Below, one piece after another: positions 43,307 through 54,890 of a stretch of DNA of 64,000 nt. The DNA is from Odobenus rosmarus divergens (lineage: Eukaryota; Chordata; Mammalia; Carnivora; Odobenidae). Position 1 is the stretch's first letter, and every line of letters starts with the position of its first letter. The position numbers and the translations under genes were made by a program. The DNA is taken from positions 273,744-337,743 of the forward strand of contig NW_004450943.1 of NCBI RefSeq assembly GCF_000321225.1, written 5' to 3'. The notes beneath the pieces are model-generated. The model was not told where the DNA came from, did no database searches, and saw only the letters and a program-made list of their open reading frames with translations.

Positions 43307-44284
43307 AAAGTATACAAGGCTGTCAGTTCTCCTTGGAGTTCTGTTTGTTCTGATTACTGTAGGTTTAGAAATAAAATGTTTTCATTATCATTGTTTTCCA
43401 AAAATCCTCCCATTTGTATTTGTTATTTCTTTTTCGACTTGAGAGCTGATTAACAGAGTTTAAACATTTTCAGATGGAAACGACTTTTTTTCCAATGTAG
43501 AAAAAATTTCTAGTTTATTGCATAATGATCAGAGGATGTTTTCTATACATTTTTTTACTTGGAAATTTTCGAGGTTTTCTTTGTGGCTGAAAATGTATTT
43601 ACATATATGAAGATATTCCAGGGATACTTGAAAATAAGGTATAGTTGACTTCAAAGGTGCAGAGTTTGAAACCGGTTACTTATATCTACCTTATTAATTA
43701 TGTTAAGTCTTGGGGCTTTTTCTTATTGGGTTATTTTTTATCTTAATATGTCATTAAATTGAGAAACTTGAATTAAACTCTTCTAGTATATTTCTGAATA
43801 TTTATGGATATTACTACCTTGATATTAAATATGTTTGCTCTTCATTGTGAATTGAACCCACTGTGAACATGCCCTTTTGCCATGTTTAATGCTTTGCAGC
43901 CTAACTTCTACCTTGTCTGATGATGAGATCAAGTCCTGTGTTCTTTGTTTGCATTTGCCTGTACACCTGTACTGTTCTTTTGTTTTCAACCTTCTTGAAT
44001 CACTTTGTTTCAGAGTCTGGAGTTAGCTTTTGTTTTGTGATCCCATCTGAAGATATTTTTTTAAATAAGTGAGTGAAGTTCATTTACATTAACTGGTGTG
44101 ATAGATATTTTTGGTGTGACTTCTGTCATATTATTTTGTTACATTATTTATATAGATCGAATTGTTCACTATTTGCTTTGCTGTGTGTATGTGTGATTAG
44201 TTCTTTTAATATATAGAAAAACTATGGTTTTTCCCTGATGATTATCTTTATAACCTTATATAATATCCTCATTTCCATAATTCA

Positions 44285-44485
44285 GTGCTTCCCAACCGAG
44301 TTCACATCATGGTACACCTAGAAGATGGTGGTGTGTGCCACCTTCGGGTTAATGGATGAGACCCCTAGATGGGACTGTTCTGTGGTGGAGTGGGGGATCT
44401 TCCTCTGCCTGCAGCTCCCAGCTGAGCTAGGGGATCACTATCTCAGCACACCTGAGCATTTTCAGTGCACCTGTTGATAAGCTTT
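44285..44485. mobile_element. Possible hAT-type element, poorly preserved
   Basis: Starts CAGTGCTTCCCAACCGAG, a typical hAT-like end, and contains 'CATGGTACACCTAGAAGATG'. I cannot find a convincing matching end. Confidence 0.35.
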
Positions 44486-44920
44486 ACTCTTTTTTGATAT
44501 CAGAAGGATAAAATGAGCTCCTTCCCTCTTCCTTTCCCTCTTTTTCTCCCTAGTCTTCCTTATGTTTCTATTTGTACTGCTATACGTGCTTGCATTCTAT
44601 TACTGATTTGTCAGCTCTAAATAATATCCTTTGACTCTCTGTCATTACAGATTCAGCAATCAAGATATTTACCTCTTACCTTCCACCCACTGTTTCCCCC
44701 CGCTTCTTTTGTTACCTGTATCTTTTGTATTTTACTGGGACATAGATTTCTTGTGATCCTAATTCCCATATTTGCTGTAGTTTTTGCTTTGGTTTTGTTA
44801 TTTGTAGGATGTATTTGTTTTTCTCATCTTCTGCTTCTATCCTTTTTGTCTCTAAATTTAAAAACCTTCACCTATTGCCACATAATTCAGTTTCTTATTC
44901 CTTCTTTCTATATGCCTTAG
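44486..44920 (-). mobile_element. Probable continuation of the long decayed LINE
   Basis: Text such as 'TATGTTTCTATTTGTACTGC', 'CTTGCATTCTATTACTGATT' and 'GTATTTTACTGGGACATAGA' has the style of antisense L1 but lacks firm landmarks. A 135-codon open frame starting at 44809 is rich in F, S, L and C, as translated pyrimidine-rich L1 antisense usually is. Confidence 0.4.
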
Positions 44921-46055
44921 GGCCTTGCCACTCCAGATTGAGTTTCTGTACTCATTTTTTGCAAACAAAGGCTATACTATTACTCTTGCATATAAGTCCT
45001 TCTCCGCTAGGGAGTGTATTTTTGCTGGCATTTTCTGAGATCTGCTGTGCCTGGACCTTCTGCCACTCTCCATGCTTCTTCACTTGTTTTTATGAGACTT
45101 TGTTTTGGGCAATCCTTAGACATATTTTGGAGGCTGCAGATTACATCTGTCTCTTTTACACTTGCAAATGGAGTTTTCAGGTCTTGTTGTTGTTGTTTTC
45201 TTTTGGTTTTGGATGAGTTACAGCAGAGAAGGAGGAAATGTTGACCTACATAGCCATATTCATACTAGAAGTGAAATATTTCTCTCAATTTCAAAAAAAT
45301 TGCCTTAATGTACTGCTTCAGTTTCCTCATACAGACACAACTTTGTCATTCCATTCATAAGCAGCTCTGTGTGTGTGTGTGTGTGTGTGTGTGTTTTAAC
45401 CTGGTTGCAAAGGGAGTTGAAAGAATGGTGTGAGGTTGAATTGAATTGGTAAATGCTCACTGGTCAATCAGGCTTCAGCCAGATGGTAGATTTTCAAACT
45501 TACATGAAGATATAGTAATGATCAGTAAACAGAAAATGAAACAAAGAACCCCCCAGAGCATAAGTAAGTGATCTTCTATTTGGAAGGCTTCCAGCCACAA
45601 TGGAAGCATTTCCAATAATTAAAAAGTGTGGCTTCTCCACTCAGTATAGCATTTATCTTTCTCCTTTCCCTCCTTTATACCGACTACTTTCCTACTTTGG
45701 TCTTTTGCTATTGTGATAACTTTGTCAGGGTTCCCTCACAACTCTAAATTTTCCATGCTGTATAATAGCTGGGCAGAGAGAGGAGTTATTTTCCTGAAGA
45801 CCATTCCTTTTTCATCTTTCTTCACAGCACTTTTCTTATCTGATTACTTCCCCCTTTCAATTTAATATTTTCCCTTCAGTATTTATCTGTCCTTAATCTC
45901 TGCTTATATGCCCTATCTTGGCTTCTCTCTCCAATTTCTTTTTTGCTCATTCTTCTTTCCTCAAAATCTTACCACATTCTTTCCAACCACACCAAGTGTC
46001 ATCCAGATTTTCTGTTCAAGTTTCTCTCCCATGAACTATATTTACTAGGAATCAT
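44921..46055. other. Unique non-coding sequence with a TG microsatellite
   Basis: Contains (TG)n at 45368-45394 and a TTGTTGTTGTTTTC stretch at about 45185. No gene; the 76- and 135-codon frames near 45 kb overlap each other out of phase. Confidence 0.4.
45368..45394 (+). repeat. (TG)n microsatellite
   Basis: Uninterrupted TG repeat of about 13.5 units. Confidence 0.95.
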
Positions 46056-46434
46056 CTTAGTCTGCTTGGGCTGCTTCAACAAAACACCACAAACTGGGTG
46101 GATTAAACAACAGAAATATATTTGTTACAGTTCTGGAGTCTGGGAAGCCCAAGATCAAGGTGCTGGCTAATTTGGTTCCTAGTTAGGACTCTCTTCCAGG
46201 CTTGCAGATGGAGATCTTCTTACTGTGTCTTCACATGGCAAAGGGAGAGACTCTAGTGTCTCTAGCTCTTCTTAGAAGGGCACCAACCCTATTGGATTAG
46301 GGCCCCACCATTATAACCTCATTTAGCCTTTATCACTTCCTCATAGGACCTATTTCTGAGTGAAGTCGCATTGCGAGTTAGGGCTTCAACATATGAATGG
46401 GGGGTGGTGATTGCACAATCTGGTCCATAGCAGG
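46056..46434 (-). mobile_element. MLT1-type MaLR LTR, antisense
   Basis: 'CTTAGTCTGCTTGGGCTGCT', CACCACAAACTGGGTGGATT, AAACAACAGAAATATATTTG, 'CAGTTCTGGAGTCTGGGAAG', 'GGATTAGGGCCCCACCATTA' and 'GGGCTTCAACATATGAATGG' are the complement of a nearly complete MLT1 LTR. It ends close to TGGTCCATAGCAGGAC. Confidence 0.9.
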
Positions 46435-46704
46435 ACAGTATGTGTTTATTGACATACTCTTATTTGGCAAGGAAGTGCTATTTTCTTATATACTATTATA
46501 CAACTTTCCTCATCATTACACAATACTATGGTGCTTTCTATGGAGCCAATATAAATTATTTCTTTTTTAATTGTGGTAGAAAACACAAAATATAAAATGT
46601 ATAATCTTAACCATTTCTAAGTGTATGATTCAATAGTGTTGAGTATATACAAATTATTTTTTATGAGCCAAAGACAGATCTGTTATTAACCAGCATTTAA
46701 AGTT

Positions 46705-46915
46705 CTATGTTGATAATATTTTTTGAGCATTTACTTCTTGCTAGACATAGTATTGAGTGGTTTGTATGGATTATTTTCTTTAATAGTCATAATAATTCTG
46801 TAAGTTAGAAACTATTATTTCATCCATTTAACAAGTAGAGACCCAAGTCTCAGCTAAAAACTAGTCTAAGGTTGCACAGTTAGTAAATAGCAGAGCTGGG
46901 ATTCAGTGTGTTTAA
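46705..46915 (-). mobile_element. MIR SINE
   Basis: 'TTTGAGCATTTACTTCTTGC', 'CTTTAATAGTCATAATAATT', 'AGGTTGCACAGTTAGTAAAT' and AGCAGAGCTGGGATTCAGTG are antisense MIR over most of its length. Confidence 0.85.
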
Positions 46916-47189
46916 ATTGAATCCAAATTGACTGTGGAACTAATCTCCTTAACCACTCTTCACCGTATTTTTATTCTGTTTTTAAAAATAAAATATGCTA
47001 ATATGGATAAGATATTTACTATATGTTCCAGTGTTTATGTAAAATGGATCTGTTACAGATGCCTGATTTGTGCTTCCAGTGATAGAGAAATCATCAAAGC
47101 AATTAATGTAAAACTGACATGAAAAGGCATTTACTTAACTCCTGCAGAATTTGTTTTCCTAAGGTAAATGGGCATAGAATGAGATTTCT

Positions 47190-47575
47190 TAACTTTGGTG
47201 TTATTGACATTTTGTGCTGGATAACTGGGGGGAGAAGAGCTGTCCTGTGCATTGTAGGATGTTTACTAGTATCCCTAGGCTCTACTCTCAAGATGACAAC
47301 AGCACTTCTCTCCTCAATCCTAAAAAAAATAACTTCAGGGGCGCCTGGGTGACTCAGTCGGTTAAGTGTCTGCCTTAGGCTTAGGTCATGATTTCAGGGT
47401 CCTAGAATTGAGCCCCACATCGGGCTCCTTGCTCCATGGGGAATCTGCTTCTTCCTCTCTCTGCTAATGCTCTCTCTCTCTCAAATAAATAAAATCTTTA
47501 AAAAAACCAAACACCTTCAGACATCACCAGATGTCCCCTAGGGGTTAAAATCTCCCACAGTTGAGAACCACTAAC
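47190..47575 (+). mobile_element. hAT-Charlie element split by a SINE
   Basis: The left part (47190-47338) has 'TTAACTTTGGTGTTATTGAC', ATTTTGTGCTGGATAACTGG, 'GCTGTCCTGTGCATTGTAGG' and 'ATGTTTACTAGTATCCCTAG'. It resumes after the SINE as 'CAGACATCACCAGATGTCCC', CTAGGGGTTAAAATCTCCCA and 'CAGTTGAGAACCACTAACC'. Together they give a nearly full-length element; the family name is uncertain (MER20/MER33 group). Confidence 0.8.
47339..47514 (+). mobile_element. CAN SINE, sense, nested in a hAT element
   Basis: GGGCGCCTGGGTGACTCAGT starts the head; 'CTTAGGTCATGATTTCAGGG' covers the B-box region. The end is CTCTCTCTCTCAAATAAATA, AAATCTTTAAAAAAACC. The CTTCAG flanks (47333-47338 and 47515-47520) with preceding A-rich stretches suggest the target duplication. 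Confidence 0.95.
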
Positions 47576-47599
47576 CTAGAATGCAAAAATATTCCATTA

Positions 47600-47921
47600 C
47601 AGTTGACCCTTAAACAACATGAAGGTTTGGGGCACTGATCTCCTATGTAGTCAAAAATCCACGCGTAAATTTTAACCACTAATAGCCTGCTGTTGACTGG
47701 AAGCCTTACCAATAACATAAACTGTTGATTAACACATATTCTGTATATGTATTATATACTGTATTCTTAAAATAAGCTAGAGAAAAGAAAATGTTGAGAA
47801 AATCATAAGGAAGAGAAAATACATTTAGTGTATTTACTGAATTTACTGTATTTACTGAAAAAAAAAATCCACATATGAGTGGACTCACAAGTTCAAACCC
47901 ATGTTGTTCAAGGGTCAACTG
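47600..47921. mobile_element. Tc1/mariner (Tigger-like) non-autonomous element
   Basis: Inverted ends CAGTTGACCCTTAAACAACA (47600) and TGTTGTTCAAGGGTCAACTG (ending 47921) match over almost their whole length. TA precedes the left end. Inside, 'GGAAGCCTTACCAATAACAT' and 'AAATAAGCTAGAGAAAAG'-like text is typical of this element. A small TTTACTGAA/TTTACTGTA repetition sits at 47827-47857. Confidence 0.85.
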
Positions 47922-47974
47922 TGTTTAGACTCTAAACCAGTCATCTGGATGTTTTATGTATTAAAAAAAAAATC

Positions 47975-48080
47975 AAGGTTGAATGCATACTATGTACCAG
48001 GTACCATTTTCTAAGAGCTTTACAGGTATTAACTCATTTAATCTCCCCAAATTATAAGATAGATACCTATTAAGTATACA
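47975..48080 (-). mobile_element. MIR fragment
   Basis: 'TACTATGTACCAGGTACCAT', 'GAGCTTTACAGGTATTAACT' and CATTTAATCTCCCCAAATTA match antisense MIR. Confidence 0.8.
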
Positions 48081-48714
48081 AATTATAATTCCTCAACCCT
48101 CTAAGGTAGATACTATGTAGTAGATACATTATGTTAGAGGAAATATAAACCCTGCTAGTCTGATGGGGAAAGCCCCCATTCCTATCCACAATGCTTAACT
48201 TAACTTCCTCTTTGGCTGTGCTAGTGACTTCCAGTTGCTATTCTTGATAAAAATTTCGATATGACTAATTGAGAAAAGTAATAAAATATGAGAAATAATT
48301 TTTTTCCCTCATAGGAAGAGAATGTGTAATAAGTTTAATAGAAAAGGATATAATGCAGTAAGCGATTACTTTGGCTATTTTGGCTTCTGAATGTTCCTTT
48401 TTGGCCATTGCCTAAGAGCTGCCCATGGTTCTGGATCATTCATCCTCCCAGAACAATGATGAGAGGAAGTAGTGTTCAAGTTTCTGTTGGTAGAATACTT
48501 ACATATGTCAGTTCCCAGCTGGAACTTCAAGATAATTTTCCCCCAGATGCAATTCTGTAGTTTGAGCAACAGGGAAATTGTCAATCAAAATGTCTGCCTT
48601 TCATCACCTATTGGATTATCAAAGCAAGTGGTATAGATACTTCTTCATTTGATAGGAAGTGACAAGGAAGTGAAGTCTGCTAGACTTCAGGTATTAGGTT
48701 ATCTACATTAAACT
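48081..48714. other. Unique non-coding sequence
   Basis: No gene or named repeat. Confidence 0.4.
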
Positions 48715-49333
48715 TAAAAAAATGCTTTTTATTATGAAAAATTTTAAACAACTACAAAGAATAGAATAATGAACCTGATTTACTCCCCATTCATTATTAA
48801 TACATAGTTGCCATCTATACTTCTCCCAACCAAATTTTTTGGAAACAAATCCTATCATATTATTGTGCTGTTTCATTATGTCTCTCTAAAAATATAAAAA
48901 GCCATTTTGAACATAACTACACAAAATGATCTCATCTAAACATTTAAAAATAATTTGATATCGGATGTTTAGACAGTGATCATATTTCTCCAGTTGTCAT
49001 ATAATTATTTTTATAGTGTTTAACTTGAATCTAAATAAGGTTCATTAATTGCTATTGGTTGATTCATTCTTAAATTTTCTTTCTTATGATGACTTTATTT
49101 TTGAGGTAAAATTTACCTTTTAAGTCTCTTTTGATCTATAGATTCTACATATTTTTTTCTTGAATTTTTTTCTCTTTATAAATATGTTGCTTATGTTACA
49201 ATATAATGGGTTTATTATTTTAATGCATTAATAAGTATTTTTTAAAGTTTCTCAGTTTTTATTTCCAACATGGTAAATGTCAATAGATATAATCCATATA
49301 AACAAAAGCTCTTTGTGGTCCCCAACAATTCTG
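48715..49333 (-). mobile_element. Old LINE repeat (L1M-like) antisense, first part
   Basis: 'TTTTTATTATGAAAAATTTT', AGAATAGAATAATGAACC, 'ATTATTAATACATAGTTGCC', 'GAAACAAATCCTATCATATT' and 'TTCATTAATTGCTATTGGTT' mirror the repeat at 18.59 kb, with its onward sequence near 50.6 kb. Confidence 0.5.
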
Positions 49334-49341
49334 TTTTCTTT

Positions 49342-49389
<48 letters not shown>

Positions 49390-49391
49390 TT
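49334..49391 (+). repeat. (TTTC)n microsatellite
   Basis: About 14 TTTC units preceded by TTTTCTTTTC. The opposite strand reads GAAA, the same motif as the SINE-associated tail at 10742. Confidence 0.95.
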
Positions 49392-49471
49392 GGCCACTTC
49401 AGTCCTAAACTCACTACCTAGGGTTTGGATTAACTAACTAATACACACATGTATGTCACACTATACAGAAG

Positions 49472-49620
49472 TTGGGCATTAAGGAGGGCACGTGATATGA
49501 TGAACATGGGTGTTAATATGCAACTAATGAATCGTTGAACACTACATCAAAAACTAATGAGGTGCTATATGTTGGCTATTTGAATTTAAATAAATAAAAA
49601 ATTAAAAAGTATATAAAAAA
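49472..49620 (+). mobile_element. Carnivore LINE-1 3' end, sense, short
   Basis: GGGCATTAAGGAGGGCACGT, GATATGATGAACATGGGTGT, 'CAACTAATGAATCGTTGAAC', 'CACTACATCAAAAACTAATG' and an AATAAATAAAAAATTAAAAA tail. Only the last 150 bases are present; no clear target duplication. Confidence 0.85.
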
Positions 49621-50279
49621 TTATTTGCAAACAATGTAACAGATGATTCCTAAGGTTCTATCTAAACCTAAGATTCCACCCTTCTATGAATGAAGGATCC
49701 TAATGAATGTACCATTTTTTCAGCACTTCTCATTCTTAAGTCTCTTCTTTCTGGAAACCACTTTGAATCCCCAAGGCCGTGTTAGCCCTTGCCTTCCCCA
49801 TGCTCTCCTAGAAGTACCTACCTCTTTCACGGCAACTTATTTCAGGCCAGGGAGCATATATTGAGAATTCCAACCTTTGTAAAATCGAATCTGTTTGGGT
49901 TTACCCACATTGATCTGCCTTATTTCCCAAACTTCAGTGATTTGAGTAGTACCATCACAATTTTTTTTTTTTTGCCCTATATGCCTAACACTTCTACTGT
50001 TGTTTTTGTTTTGAACTTAAATACCTCCTTTAGCTTTATTGTACAGAGTATTATCCATGGAATCATAGTTTGAAGGTGCTAGTTATGCATTTTTTCACAT
50101 ATTAAAATAAATGCCTATCTTAAGTAAAAAGAGTGTTAACAAATGTTTAAAATACCAAGTAATCATCTTTGTACTGCCAAAAATCAGCTCTCATACCTCC
50201 AGTCATCTGCACATAGCACTGTGGGAACCCCTGCTATGTACCTGTGGGGTTCCTTGCCCATCTTCCCCCTTAGGGAGGG
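49621..50279. other. Unique non-coding sequence with poly-T
   Basis: A 13-base T run near 49961. A 94-codon open frame (49789-50073) has no family resemblance. Confidence 0.4.
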
Positions 50280-50390
50280 CAGGGGACTAACTTTCATCTT
50301 TGTATCACCATGTTAGTAAGCCTGGTGCCTGGTGCATAGTATGCTTTCAATAACTGTTTGGTGAATGAATGTCTCTCTTACTATTACCAT
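50280..50390 (+). mobile_element. LINE-2 3' end fragment
   Basis: AGGGGACTAACTTTCATCTT, 'TGTATCACCATGTTAGTAAG', CCTGGTGCCTGGTGCATAGT and 'TGCTTTCAATAACTGTTTGG', then TGAATGAATG, is the L2 terminus. Confidence 0.85.
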
Positions 50391-50589
50391 AGTGAAATAC
50401 TATTAGCAAATAGAAATCTTTGCTATTTTCTCTCACGTTGATTCCCAACCTCAGATAACTTCAGCAGTCAAACGTGGAATCAAAACATAGAGAAGTACCC
50501 AAACATGTGGAAGTGATGTGATGCCTGTTTTTTTACCTCCTAAAACTTTGTTGTTTTTATGATAGAACAAGGGTGTATTTCTTTTCTGT

Positions 50590-52000
50590 TGAAAAAAAGG
50601 GGTCATTTGTCCCACAGTTTCCCATCCTCAGAGCTCTGATTTTCCTGTAAATTAGTGTTTAGATCTAGAGACTTGTTCAAAATCAGGTTGCTTAAAAAAA
50701 TGGTTATTTATTTTTGGCAAGACTACTTTATAGGTGGTGGCATGTTCTTTCATCAGGAGGCACATAATTTCTGGTTAGTGGACCCTGTATCAGATCCATC
50801 AGTTCACGAGGGGTTACAAAACTGTGGTAGTTTAGTCCTTTATTTCTTCTTTGTCCTTTACTTGGAATGTCTGTAAAAAGAAACTCCTCTATCAACCATT
50901 TTGTTACCCTGAAGTACAAGTTATGCAGAAAAATTGGTTAAATGTTTGCTTTTTTCTTTTTTTAGTTTTCAAGATAATCAGTTGGATCCTTAGCATCCCC
51001 CAAAGGAGATTGAGCTGTGTGGGTGCTTTTTTTTTTTATAGTTTTATTATGAATAAAAATCACATGTGAATAAACATTTGATACATTTAACCTATTGGAG
51101 TTATTATCTGCATGCTCAAATTATCCCAATTTTGGCTAGTGGGAGTCTTTGCAGTTTGGCTTCTGAGATTCTTTGGTATAATCCTGATAAATTCAGGTAG
51201 TTTCCTTGCTGTATGGTTTGACAAAATGCTTTAACTCCTCTTGTACATTTTCTGCCCCAGACCGGGAATCAACCATTCTCGAAGGAGACTTGGTTCCTTT
51301 TAGTGGGAAAGGATTTTTAGAAACCATAATCTGAGTGCTAGTGGTGTTCATCACTACTCATCATTATTTTGAGGCTTCTCAATGCTAGAGTTAGAATATA
51401 CATGTTACTTTTAAAGATGGAATACACCCTAAGTTCATATGCAACTTTCCTATTCAAATTCAGAACTTTAAAGCCTATAGAGTTTTTACTTCATCTTACA
51501 TTTGTGTTTTCTTTAAACAATACTGAAAGCCTTAGTTTTTAACAATAATGGAATAATCACTCATTTTATTTATCTCCTAATACTATACAACTGTCTCATA
51601 TTAATAATATTGACATTTTTACTAGCAATATGTTTACTAAAAACCATTTTCTTTCTCATTTTTGTTATTGTTAGGTTACATCCCTTTAGAGATATATAGT
51701 CAAATTACTATGTTGCAAGGTTATTTGGAATAATTTTTGAGTTGTTATGCTGAGAAGTTTTGATTCTTGGGGATTGGTTTATTTCTTTAATTTTGTCTTA
51801 TAATTATATAAAACATTTACATGGTCCTAAGATTAAATCTACAAAACGAGTTATATTCAGAGAAGTCTAGGGTCTATCCTTGTCCTCTAGCCAATGCTCT
51901 TCCCTTTTCTGTAGGTAACCATTCTTTAAAAGATTTATGATTTTTTTAGTATCAGGAAATATGTATTTATATTCTTCTTCTTAAACAGAAGCCACGTAAA
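50590..52000 (-). mobile_element. Old LINE repeat (L1M-like) antisense, continued
   Basis: 'TTAGTGTTTAGATCTAGAGA', 'GGCAAGACTACTTTATAGGT', 'CATCAGGAGGCACATAATTT', CCATTTTGTTACCCTGAAGT, 'CAGACCGGGAATCAACCATT' and 'GGTTCCTTTTAGTGGGAAAG' follow in the order I know from a widespread old mammalian element. The limits after about 51.4 kb are uncertain. Confidence 0.5.
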
Positions 52001-53090
52001 TACTTTTCCTCATCTTGCCTTTTTTTTTTCTTAATATGTCTTGGAAATTTTTTCATAGTAGTATAATTAAGATATTACCCATTCCCTTTTGTGACTGTAT
52101 AGTATTCCATTGCATGGATGTACCATAGTTTTTTTCAGTCAGTTTCTATTGATAGGCATTTGGGTTGTTTCTGGTCTTTTACCCTTCCAAATAATGTTGC
52201 AGTTAAGAACCTCCTACATGCATCTTTTATTATTTTTGTCAGGGTGGTGTTGAACATATATCTTTTGTTTTGGTCGGTGCATCTTTATTTAGGCATATTC
52301 TTTAATATTTCTTTTTTAGCAAGGATCTAGGAATGGTAAATTCACTCCTCTTATTTGTTTGAAAATATATTTTTGCCTTTAATAATATAGTGTTGCTGGG
52401 CAAATAATTTTAAGTTAATAGTTATTTTCTTTCAGCATGTTGAAGATAGTAGTCCATTGGCCTCTATTATTGCTAGGGAGCAGTTTGCTGTTAAAACATG
52501 GAACTTTTTCTTTATAGATAGTTGGCCTTTTGTTGTTGGTTGCTTTAGGATATTCTTTTATTTTTTAAAGATTTTATTTATTTATTTGACAGAGAGAGAC
52601 ACAGCGAGAGAGGGAACACAAGCTGGGGGAGTGGGAGAGGGAGAAGCAGTCTTCCCGTGGAGCTCGATCCTAGGACCTTGGGATCATGACCCGAGCTAAA
52701 GGCAGACACTTAACCATTGAGCCACCCAGGCGCCCCTAAGATATTCTTTTGGTTTCAGATTATCTACAGTTTCACTAAGGTGTGCTTGGAATGGATACAT
52801 TTTAAATTTTAATTTACCTTGTTTGGTTTTCATTTTGGTACCTTAATCTGAAGAGTCTTATCTTTAATCAACTGCAAAAAATTCTTAGTCATTTTGTTTT
52901 CTATTATTACCTTCCTTCAACTCCAGCTCCTTTACCCCACCACCTTTTCCTTCTCATGCTCCTATTAATTGTACATTCTCATTCTACTTTCCATGTCTCT
53001 TAATTTCTCTTTCATATATATTATTTCTTAGTCTCTTAGTTTAGCAATTTTGGTAATTTACTTATATATTCCTGTTCATATTAAAAAAAG
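52001..53090 (-). mobile_element. Old LINE-1 (L1M) 3' region, antisense, interrupted by a SINE
   Basis: 'AGTATTCCATTGCATGGATG', TACCATAGTTTTTTTCAGTC, 'GATAGGCATTTGGGTTGTTT', then 'GGCAAATAATTTTAAGTTAA' and 'GTAGTCCATTGGCCTCTATT'. After the SINE it resumes as 'GGTTTCAGATTATCTACAGT', 'GTGTGCTTGGAATGGATACA' and 'CCTCCAACTCC'-like text. Confidence 0.75.
52546..52750 (-). mobile_element. CAN SINE, antisense, 14-bp target duplication
   Basis: Body 52560-52736 starting ATTTTTTAAAGATTTTATTT and ending 'TTGAGCCACCCAGGCGCCCC'. The flanks TAGGATATTCTTTT (52546-52559) and TAAGATATTCTTTT (52737-52750) differ by one base. The middle is about 20 bases shorter than in the others, between CTTCCCGTGGAG and CTCGATCC. 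Confidence 0.97.
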
Positions 53091-54719
53091 TTGACACATG
53101 TTTTTACTAAGTTGTTTTACAGTGCAAAGTAATTGTATGTGGAATAGGGTGTCCAATGGGATTTGTGCTTGCTCTGAAATGACTACTAAAGGGTAAAAAC
53201 TGAGGGAAAAGAGACCTCAAATATCTCACATTCTAGAGAGCCCCCTAGCAACTGGAGCTTATCAAGGATAGTCTTGCTGGCTCTGCTATCTCCAGAAATA
53301 CCCAGGGGCTTAACTATATAATCAGAACATGAAGGAGAAGAGGAAATCATGGGAACCAGGATAAGCCATCATTCTCCTAGAGAGGTATCCCTTACCGCTA
53401 AAAACCAAGTGATAGGGGGAAGCACCATAAATCTCATTAACATCTCATTCCCCAGTTGGGTAGCAGACTTTCTGGTGTGCCTCTGTGCCTACATGAGCAG
53501 CGGGTGAAGAGAACTTGAGAAAGATGGGAGGGTGGAGCACCATGGGGACTCCAGGTAGGAGCCAGGAGCCCTCTCTGCTATTTGGTGGGTCAGATTCACT
53601 TGGGTCAAGTAGACACTGTGGAAAGTAGTCTTGATGAAATAGTTTGCCAGTTGCCACCTGAGAGGGAAGTCCACTGGGTGAGGAGATTCCAGTGGCAAGA
53701 GACTGTGGGATAGACCACCCAGGACAGAAGCCGAGTATGGAAACATGATGAGTCACCACTAGCTGCTCTCCTACAGAGGGTAAGGGGCCTCAGAGAATGT
53801 TCTGGAGGACTTAATAGCTGTTCTTGCTTTGCATTTCTGGTTCTCTCCAGAATCTTTTTTTCTTTCTTTGATCAATAGTTTTACTATTACTGCATTAGAG
53901 TAGACCTCTTTTCTTGTTTTTCACATGGGTGAATAAATTTATTGCTGTTTGCTGCCTTTACTATTTTTATTCATTTTGTTTGGCCTATTAATCACAACAC
54001 TGACCTTTTAACCTCTTTAGGCTGTATTTTGACATACAGTTCCCCGGTGTTTGATGTGATACTTCATACTAAAGCGAGTCTGCTTTAGTCCATCCAGCAT
54101 TTGTTGCCAACTTCCTCCTCTGTATCCAGGTGCCCTGCCACCACCTTCTTTCTGCACTGACTGAACCCTCCTTTGCAGCTGCAGTCACTGTCCCGATGCT
54201 CCTCATGGCCAGCCCTCACATATGCTTTGCGCTCCAATGAAGGGGCCATTGTTCAATCAGGTAGGAAGAGATTGATTTTTCCAGAGTGATTTATACCCTC
54301 TGATAATTGAGCTATCATCAGTGACACCACTGAGCATGCAAAAGAAAGTGGCACCTCTAGTTACAGGGAGAGCTAAGTCCTTGGAAGCATCTGAAAATTG
54401 TGACAGGACCATCTGGATATCAAAATAGAATTCTAGCATCATTAGGGGCCCCTGGGCAGTATATGTGAATTTAAAGGAAAGATATGTTCTATATTCAAGG
54501 AAAATTCTGCTAATGAGAACTGAGTTTTGAAAGAGGTCATAAGCAAAGCCAGAGAGGTAACCTTGATATTACCCCCATATTTTTGTGCTTCTATTTATAA
54601 ACAGAGATTGTTAAGAAAGATGTGTTCTCCTCTCCTATGGTCTTATTACACCCCAAAGTACAGGTATACATCTCAACCATTGCAATGCCATGCTGCATGA
54701 CAAGTGGCTAGGAATGATG
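53091..54719. other. Unique non-coding sequence
   Basis: About 1.6 kb with no named repeat. Two overlapping minus-strand open frames (53445-53759 and 53489-53746) have no recognised domain. 53500-53770 is G-rich and could be an exon-like island, but splice signals in a consistent frame are missing. Confidence 0.4.
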
Positions 54720-54890
54720 AACAGAGAGGCTTGGGTTTGAATCTTGATGTTGCTCTTTACTTACTGCATGATCCTGGGTAAGTCACTCACCCTTTTGAGC
54801 TTGTTTACTCATAATACCTATTTTACAAAGTTGTTGTGAGGGTTAAACATGAAATTGATGTAGAATCATTTGGCACCTGGCCTATAACTG
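54720..54890 (+). mobile_element. MIR SINE
   Basis: 'GGGTTTGAATCTTGATGTTG', CATGATCCTGGGTAAGTCAC, 'TTTACAAAGTTGTTGTGAGG' and GTTAAACATGAAATTGATG keep the sense order. Confidence 0.85.

Larger units (their letters stand above)
40250..44284 (-). mobile_element. Long decayed antisense LINE (old L1/HAL1-type) hosting later insertions
   Basis: Antisense ORF2-type text runs through 'ATACCATTTATTGAATAATG', TTCCATAGGTTAGTCTGC, 'GCACTATATGGTTTTAATCC', 'TTCCTGGCTAATCTTAATTA', 'TTGCTAGATATTTACATTTT', 'GGATTTCCTGTGTTGAACTA', TCCTTGCATTTCTTAAATAA, 'GTTTGGCTGAGATTCCCTGG', 'CCTTGTCTGATGATGAGATC' and 'TTTCAGAGTCTGGAGTTAGC'. An hAT element (41490-41645) and three SINEs (42.47-43.3 kb) are inserted in it. No translatable frame survives. 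The precise subfamily is not certain. Confidence 0.75.

Noticed and set aside
53445..53770. Possible exon in a G-rich island
   Set aside because: Open frames in two phases with no conserved domain and no matching splice sites.
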